A DNA stretch of 64,000 nucleotides from Pseudovibrio denitrificans JCM 12308. GTDB taxonomy: Bacteria > Pseudomonadota > Alphaproteobacteria > Rhizobiales > Stappiaceae. Positions 59,612 to 64,000 of this stretch are shown here, one piece after another; position 1 is the first letter of the stretch; each line of letters opens with the position of its first letter. Location of the stretch: assembly GCF_001310815.1 (NCBI RefSeq), contig NZ_BAZK01000005.1, forward strand, positions 62,001 through 126,000, written 5' to 3'. The notes beneath the pieces are model-generated. The model made no database searches and was not told the DNA's origin. It was given only the letters and a program-made list of their open reading frames with translations. The position numbers were made by a program, and so were the translations under genes.

Positions 59612-61012
59612 TCAACGCTTGGCGGACTGCTTGTAGCTTTCTAAAGCAGCGTCCAATGCGCTTGGAGCTGGCCCGCCGGGGCGGGTGCGAATGGCAACGA
59701 AATTTTCTGCACTGACAGCATGCATGAACTGGTCTTCGCTCATGCGGGAGACCCTTTGTGCATGGGCCTCAAAGGCCTTGCCAAACGGGTCGAACCCATC
59801 ACGCAGTGGCTTTTGCTCTGCGATCACAGCCTTGGCTGTTTCCGCTGCAATCTCATGGGCCTGACGGAAGGAGAGACTTTCCTCACGCACCAGCGTATCT
59901 GCCAGCTCTGTGATGGTGATGCAGGAGGCGTCCGTGTTTTTCGCCACGCGCTCCTCGTTGATGGAGCTTGCCGCAATGAGCGCTGCAAACAGGTCCAGCA
60001 CGCGGCTGCCGCTTTCAAAGGCGGCGTAGCCTGCCTGCTGCACTTCACCCTCACTATCATTCATGTCGGTGAACGGGGTGTTGTGCATGGTGCCGACGAT
60101 CGCATCGCAGCGTCCAACTGTGACAGACGCCAGATGGCGTAAGTGCTCAATTGGCACCGGATTGCGCTTTTGCGGCATGATGGACGAGATCTGCACCAGA
60201 CTGTTTGGCACGTAGAGCTGGCCGACTTCGAATGCGCTCCAGAACTGCATGTCTTGAATGACGCGGCCCAGATGCAGGAACATGAGCTTCATGGCCGAGT
60301 AAAGGCCAGTCACGTAGTCAACTGAGGCAATACAGCCATAGGAGTTGAGCAGGGGCTCACTGAAGCCCAGCAGCTCTGCCATGCGTTCGCGGTTGATCGG
60401 GAAGCCGGAGGTGGTGATGGCAGCGGCGCCCATTGGGCAGTGGTCAATGCCAGCTCTTGCCAGCTTCAGGCGCTCCAGATCGCGCAGCAATACTTCCAAT
60501 GCTGCGGACAGGTAATGGCCGAAGGTGGATGGCTGTGCCGGTTGCCCGTGGGTGTAGGCAACGATCAGCGTTTCCTTCTCGATCTCGGCTTTTCTGATCA
60601 GCACATCACACAGGTGCAGCGCCTGCTGGGTGAGGGCATCACAGCGTTTGGCCAGTGCCAGCTTGAAGACCGTGTGGTCCATGTCATTGCGTGAGCGGGC
60701 TGTGTGCAGCATGCCAGCAATGTCCGGGCCCAGACGTTTCTTCAGCTCAGCTTCTACGAGGAAGAAGTAGTCTTCGTACTCGCCAGTGTATTCCGGATCG
60801 GCATCGGCCAGATCTCTCTCGATCTCAACCAGCGCCTTGGCGATCTGCTTGCCGGTTTCCAGTGGCACGATGCCAGTCTCGCACAGCATCACCAGATGGG
60901 CCTGATTGATCTGTGTGATCGAGGTGGTGTGGTGTGCTTTGACCCCTTCAAAAAGCGGTGCGAGCACGGTGTCCTTGTAGACCGGATGCGGGAACTTGGA
61001 ACTGTCGATCAT
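59612..61012 (-). CDS. Argininosuccinate-lyase-like enzyme
   Basis: A 466-residue member of the fumarase/aspartase superfamily. HTARSRNDMDHT, AYTHGQPAQPSTFGHYLSA and the signature SSIMPQKRNPVP correspond to the three conserved regions of argininosuccinate lyase, and length fits. It differs at usual sites (for example THGQ in place of THLQ). It is not in an arginine gene cluster but overlaps a sugar permease gene by 4 bases, in front of the importer ATPase. It may be a second ArgH or an enzyme acting on the imported compound; the latter is inference. Confidence 0.8.
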   Translation of the reverse strand: MIDSSKFPHPVYKDTVLAPLFEGVKAHHTTSITQINQAHLVMLCETGIVPLETGKQIAKALVEIERDLADADPEYTGEYEDYFFLVEAELKKRLGPDIAGMLHTARSRNDMDHTVFKLALAKRCDALTQQALHLCDVLIRKAEIEKETLIVAYTHGQPAQPSTFGHYLSAALEVLLRDLERLKLARAGIDHCPMGAAAITTSGFPINRERMAELLGFSEPLLNSYGCIASVDYVTGLYSAMKLMFLHLGRVIQDMQFWSAFEVGQLYVPNSLVQISSIMPQKRNPVPIEHLRHLASVTVGRCDAIVGTMHNTPFTDMNDSEGEVQQAGYAAFESGSRVLDLFAALIAASSINEERVAKNTDASCITITELADTLVREESLSFRQAHEIAAETAKAVIAEQKPLRDGFDPFGKAFEAHAQRVSRMSEDQFMHAVSAENFVAIRTRPGGPAPSALDAALESYKQSAKR

Positions 61013-61886
61013 CCTTTAAGCCCTGCCATTACTACGCCGCGAATGATGTAGCGCTGGAACACCAGGAATACGATCAGGGTCGGGATGGTTGAGATTGCTG
61101 CGCCGGTCATGATCAGTTCCCACTCCACCTGCGCTTCTACGGAGAAGGTGGTGAGGCCAACGGGCAGGGTGTACATTTCCTGACTGTTGGTGACGATGAG
61201 CGGCCAGATGAAGCTGTCCAGTTGCCGAGGAACACGAAGATTGCCAGAGCCGCCAGAGCAGGGCGCACCAGCGGCATGGCCACGGTCCACCAGATCTGCA
61301 GTTCATTGAGGCCATCGATGCGCGCCGCTTCTAGGAAGTCGTCCGGCACAGTTTCAAAGAACTGCTTCATGAGGAAGGTGCCGAAGGCTGTCATGAGGCC
61401 CGGGAACATGATGCCCCAGTAGGTGTCGAGCCAACCGAATGTGGAGCTCATCAAGTACCACGGAATGACCAGCATTTCGGTCGGGATCATCAGAGTCGAC
61501 AGGATGGCGATGAAGATGATGTAACGGCCCGGGAAGGTGTACTTACACAGGACGTAGCCGACGAGGCTGTCGAACAGCACATTACAGATGGTTGTAATGG
61601 TGGCGATGAGCAGCGAGTTGGTGAACCAGCCGAAGAAACGGCCATCTTCCAGAACATAGGTGTAGTTCTCGATGGTTGGTTCTTCCGGGATGAGGTTCAG
61701 GTTGTAGACTTCAAACGGGTATTTGAAGGACGTGGACAGCATGAACACGATTGGCATGATCATGGCGATGCCGCCTGCAAACAGCAGGAGCCAGCGGATG
61801 AACTGTGCTTGACTGCGTTTTCTGCGGGCTGAGCTGCGCAGGGATGCAGCGCTCTTGCCTGTGTCCAGTGTTTCTGAAAAAGCCAT
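61009..61886 (-). pseudogene. Sugar ABC importer permease (UgpE/MalG type), frame broken near 61218
   Basis: The rebuilt permease is about 292 residues with six helices. The EAA loop DFLEAARIDGLNELQIWWTV lies before the break; after FVFLGNW the frame shifts and goes on as DSFIWPLIVTNSQEMYTLPV to the end at 61009. One G is missing on the coding strand at about 61218. It overlaps the lyase gene at the 3' end and begins just after the partner permease. Confidence 0.88.
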
Positions 61887-61887
61887 A

Positions 61888-62778
61888 TTACTTGTCCCTC
61901 ATGACGCGCAGTTGCAGCAGGCTGACGACGAGCAGAACGGTGAACAGGACAACTGTTTGTGCTGCCGCATACCCCATGTCAAAAGAGTTGAAGGCCGTGT
62001 CGTAAATCATCAGAACCAACGGCTTGGTGGAGTTCAGTGGGCCGCCCGGATCGTTCGTGGTCATGTTGAAGACTGATCGAAGATGCGCAGGAAGCCGATT
62101 GAGGAGAAGACAACCAAAAAGACGATGGTTGGCTTGAGCAGTGGGATGGTGATCTCAGTCAGGGTTTCCCATGCGGAGATGCCATCAATGCGAGCTGCCT
62201 CATAATAGGTTTGCGGAATGGCACGCAGGCCTGCCATGAAGATGATGACCTGGAAGCCGAGACCTGCCAGATGGCCGGTGCCAGAATGGATGGCAGGGCG
62301 TAGGTTGTGGAGTTCAGGAACGGGATCTGCGGAATGCCGAAGGTTGCCAGAGCGTTGTTGAAGACGCCGATTGGAACCGGCTGGTAGAACCAGCGCCAGA
62401 CCCATGCCATGGCCACAGCGCTGGTCATGAATGGCAGGAAATACAGTGCGCGGATGGTGCCGTGCATGAAGCGCAGCTTATCCAGATGGAACGCGATCAC
62501 GAATGCCAGAAGCAGGGAAGTTGGTGTTCCCAGTATCAAATAGAGGAAGGTGTTGGCGAACACTTTCCAGAAGGTTGGATCGCTGAATAGCTTTACGTAG
62601 TTGTCGAACCCGGCCCAGCTGCGGGAGCCAAGCAGGTTCCATTCCTGAAAAGAGAGCAGAATGGCGTTCGCTGTTGGATAGAAGCGCACAACCACATAAA
62701 AAACGATCGGGATGGCGAGTAGCCCCATGCCCAGACGATCTGCTTTTGCGAGATCGAGAGCCTTTTATAAATCCCCAA
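61888..62778 (-). pseudogene. Sugar ABC importer permease (UgpA/MalF type), three frame breaks
   Basis: The rebuilt permease is about 297 residues. The TTG at 62778 with AGGGGGCGG in front is the best start (GIYKRLSISQK). Single bases are missing near 62748 (before GMGLLAIPIVFYVVVRFYP), near 62276 (after ILAPAIW, continuing AGLGFQVIIFMAGL with the EAA loop YYEAARIDGISAWETLTEIT) and near 62073 (after LRIFDQ, continuing FNMTTNDPGGPLNSTK). All restore a normal MalF-type protein. The density of breaks here points to poor sequence quality. Confidence 0.85.
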
Positions 62779-62912
62779 AACCGCCCCCTGATTATAGCCG
62801 GAATTGCAGCAGTTTGCTCATAATATGATTCATGAGACTGCTCTAACTATTTGTTTTAAGGTGTTTTGTGGCTCTGCTGAAAGAGCCTTTGCCCTATATG
62901 CTGACCTTGAGA

Positions 62913-62941
62913 TGTGAGGGCAAAGGGATCGCCCTCACATG
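62913..62941 (-). other. Strong hairpin between binding-protein and permease genes
   Basis: ATGTGAGGGC (62913-62922) and GCCCTCACAT (62932-62941) form a perfect 10-base stem with a 9-base loop, 70 bases after the binding-protein stop. It likely stabilises the upstream mRNA or gives partial termination. Confidence 0.65.
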
Positions 62942-63011
62942 CTTCTATTTTGCGTCGTGCTTCTTCCAAAGAGCGGGTTCCAACCTTCGCAGAAGCAGCG
63001 GTTTTTGACAC

Positions 63012-64000
63012 TTAGTTATAGTAGTCGTCGAGGATCTTCTGCTCTTCGCCTGCTGCCTGAGCAAGGGAATCTTCTGCAGACTGACTTTCAAGACGCATAC
63101 GGCCAACCATGTCCATCAGAGCCTGACGCTGACCACTTTCGTTGGCAAAGATGGTTGTCTTTGCATAGCCGAGGCCTTTGATGAACGGGCCGTAGACTTC
63201 GTGGTTTGCGTTTGCATCGGTCATCGCAGCAGATGGCTTTGCTGGAAGTTCGCCAACGGTGTCGAGCCAGACCTGCATGGCCTCATCGGAGGTCACGTAT
63301 TTCATGAACTTGACGGCTGCGTCGTACTTCTCGCCAGTTGCCTTGGAGGTGATGCCGTTGACCCAGTAGGAGGAGTAGTTGGACTGGGTTCCGTCAGCAG
63401 CTGCTGGCAGTTCTGCCACGCCCCACTTGAGGCCGCGTACCTTGTTGAGTGCGCCGATGCGGAAGGAGCCATCGATGTGCATGCCTGCGCGGCCCGCCTT
63501 AAAGGCTGCCTGCGGTTCATCCATGAAGCCAGCTGCGGTTACTTTGTGGGTGAACTCAAGATCGGAGTAGTACTTCAGAGCGGCTTTACCGGCCTCTGTG
63601 TTGTAGTTCACCTTCTTGTAGTTATCCATGTACGGATCGCCGCCGAACTGGCGTACGAGCACTTCGCGGAACCAGTGGTGATCTTGTGCGTTCATGCCGG
63701 TGGTGATGCCCACAGTTGACAGGTTACCTGCGCCGTCTGTCTGGGTGAGCTTCTTGGCGGTTTCAACCAGCTCGTCCAGTGTTTTTGGCGGGCCATCGAT
63801 GCCTGCTTTGTCGAAGAGACGTTTGTTGTAGAACAGAGCCAGCGAGCGCACTGCAGTTGGCAGAGCCATGTACTGATCGCCGCGCTTCATGGCCTGAACC
63901 ATTGGGAAGAACTCAGCTTCGATTTCAGCTGGTGGGAATACGTCGTTTGGTAGCGGCTGGATGAGCTGCGCGTTGACGTAGTCGTTCAGCCAGCCATAGA
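63012..64000 (-). CDS. Sugar ABC importer substrate-binding protein, 5' end outside window
   Basis: The frame is open from the stop at 63012 to the right edge of the window, so the N-terminus with the signal peptide is outside; about 329 residues are visible. The sequence is typical of family-1 (UgpB/MalE-like) binding proteins: YMALPTAVRSLALFYNKRLF, FKAGRAGMHIDGSFRIGALN and WVNGITSKATGEKYDAAVKF. It feeds the two permeases encoded behind it. No frame break is seen in this part. Ligand unknown, probably a sugar or polyol. Confidence 0.9.
   Translation of the reverse strand, partial: YGWLNDYVNAQLIQPLPNDVFPPAEIEAEFFPMVQAMKRGDQYMALPTAVRSLALFYNKRLFDKAGIDGPPKTLDELVETAKKLTQTDGAGNLSTVGITTGMNAQDHHWFREVLVRQFGGDPYMDNYKKVNYNTEAGKAALKYYSDLEFTHKVTAAGFMDEPQAAFKAGRAGMHIDGSFRIGALNKVRGLKWGVAELPAAADGTQSNYSSYWVNGITSKATGEKYDAAVKFMKYVTSDEAMQVWLDTVGELPAKPSAAMTDANANHEVYGPFIKGLGYAKTTIFANESGQRQALMDMVGRMRLESQSAEDSLAQAAGEEQKILDDYYN

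Overview
The window looks like a chromosomal stretch of a host-associated marine alphaproteobacterium. Base composition is moderate (by eye a little above 50% GC). The gene content (type III secretion, many ABC and TRAP importers, polyamine catabolism) fits the Pseudovibrio / Stappiaceae group, but this placement is an inference from gene content, not from a marker gene. No rRNA, tRNA, CRISPR array, transposase or plasmid gene was seen.

Region 1 (about 1-24.4 kb) is a type III secretion system (T3SS). On the plus strand it runs: a partial unknown gene, two TPR chaperone genes, two unknown genes (one strongly coiled-coil), a lipoprotein secretin (sctC), a CesT-type chaperone, an effector-like gene with a broken frame, an unknown gene, a second paralogous effector-like gene, and then a tight machine operon sctG-like, sctI, J, K, L, N, O, P, Q, R, S, T, U. 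After a secreted alpha/beta hydrolase and a 0.7-kb hairpin-rich gap comes sctV on the minus strand, with another CesT-type chaperone upstream of it. SctD, the needle (SctF) and recognisable translocators are not visible and may lie to the left. The most striking product is the 364-residue protein at 8865-9959. Its C-terminal half carries a ladder of EPIYA-like and YxxL/YxN tyrosine motifs, as in bacterial effectors phosphorylated inside host cells; its neighbour at 6688-7856 shares the N-terminal half.

Region 2 (24.6-33.9 kb) is a livKHMGF-type importer, an IclR regulator, a pair of acyl-CoA dehydrogenases typical of heteromeric enzymes, and an enoyl-CoA hydratase: uptake and beta-oxidation-like breakdown of one substrate. 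Region 3 (34-41.8 kb) is a TRAP importer, a TetR regulator and an operon of a flavin monooxygenase, a BASS-family carrier and two short-chain dehydrogenases. Region 4 (41.9-52.3 kb) is polyamine use: a putrescine-type ABC importer, an agmatinase-like enzyme, a glutamylpolyamine synthetase and, divergently, a GntR regulator, a class III aminotransferase and a PuuB-like oxidase. Two near-identical palindromes sit in front of the regulator and the aminotransferase. Region 5 (52.3-57.3 kb) pairs a GH1 glycosidase with an amino-acid-type ABC importer and a LacI regulator. Region 6 (57.6-64 kb) is a sugar ABC importer with an argininosuccinate-lyase-like enzyme and a PfkB kinase; it runs off the right edge.

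An important caveat is that about eighteen single-base frame breaks hit thirteen otherwise well-conserved genes (sctV, an effector, the IclR gene, the crotonase, potH- and potF-like genes, the aminotransferase, puuB-like, GH1, two permease types and others). Most are explained by one missing G or C in a short G or C run. I read most of them as sequencing or assembly errors rather than real decay; frame-broken genes are typed 'pseudogene' only in the formal sense.
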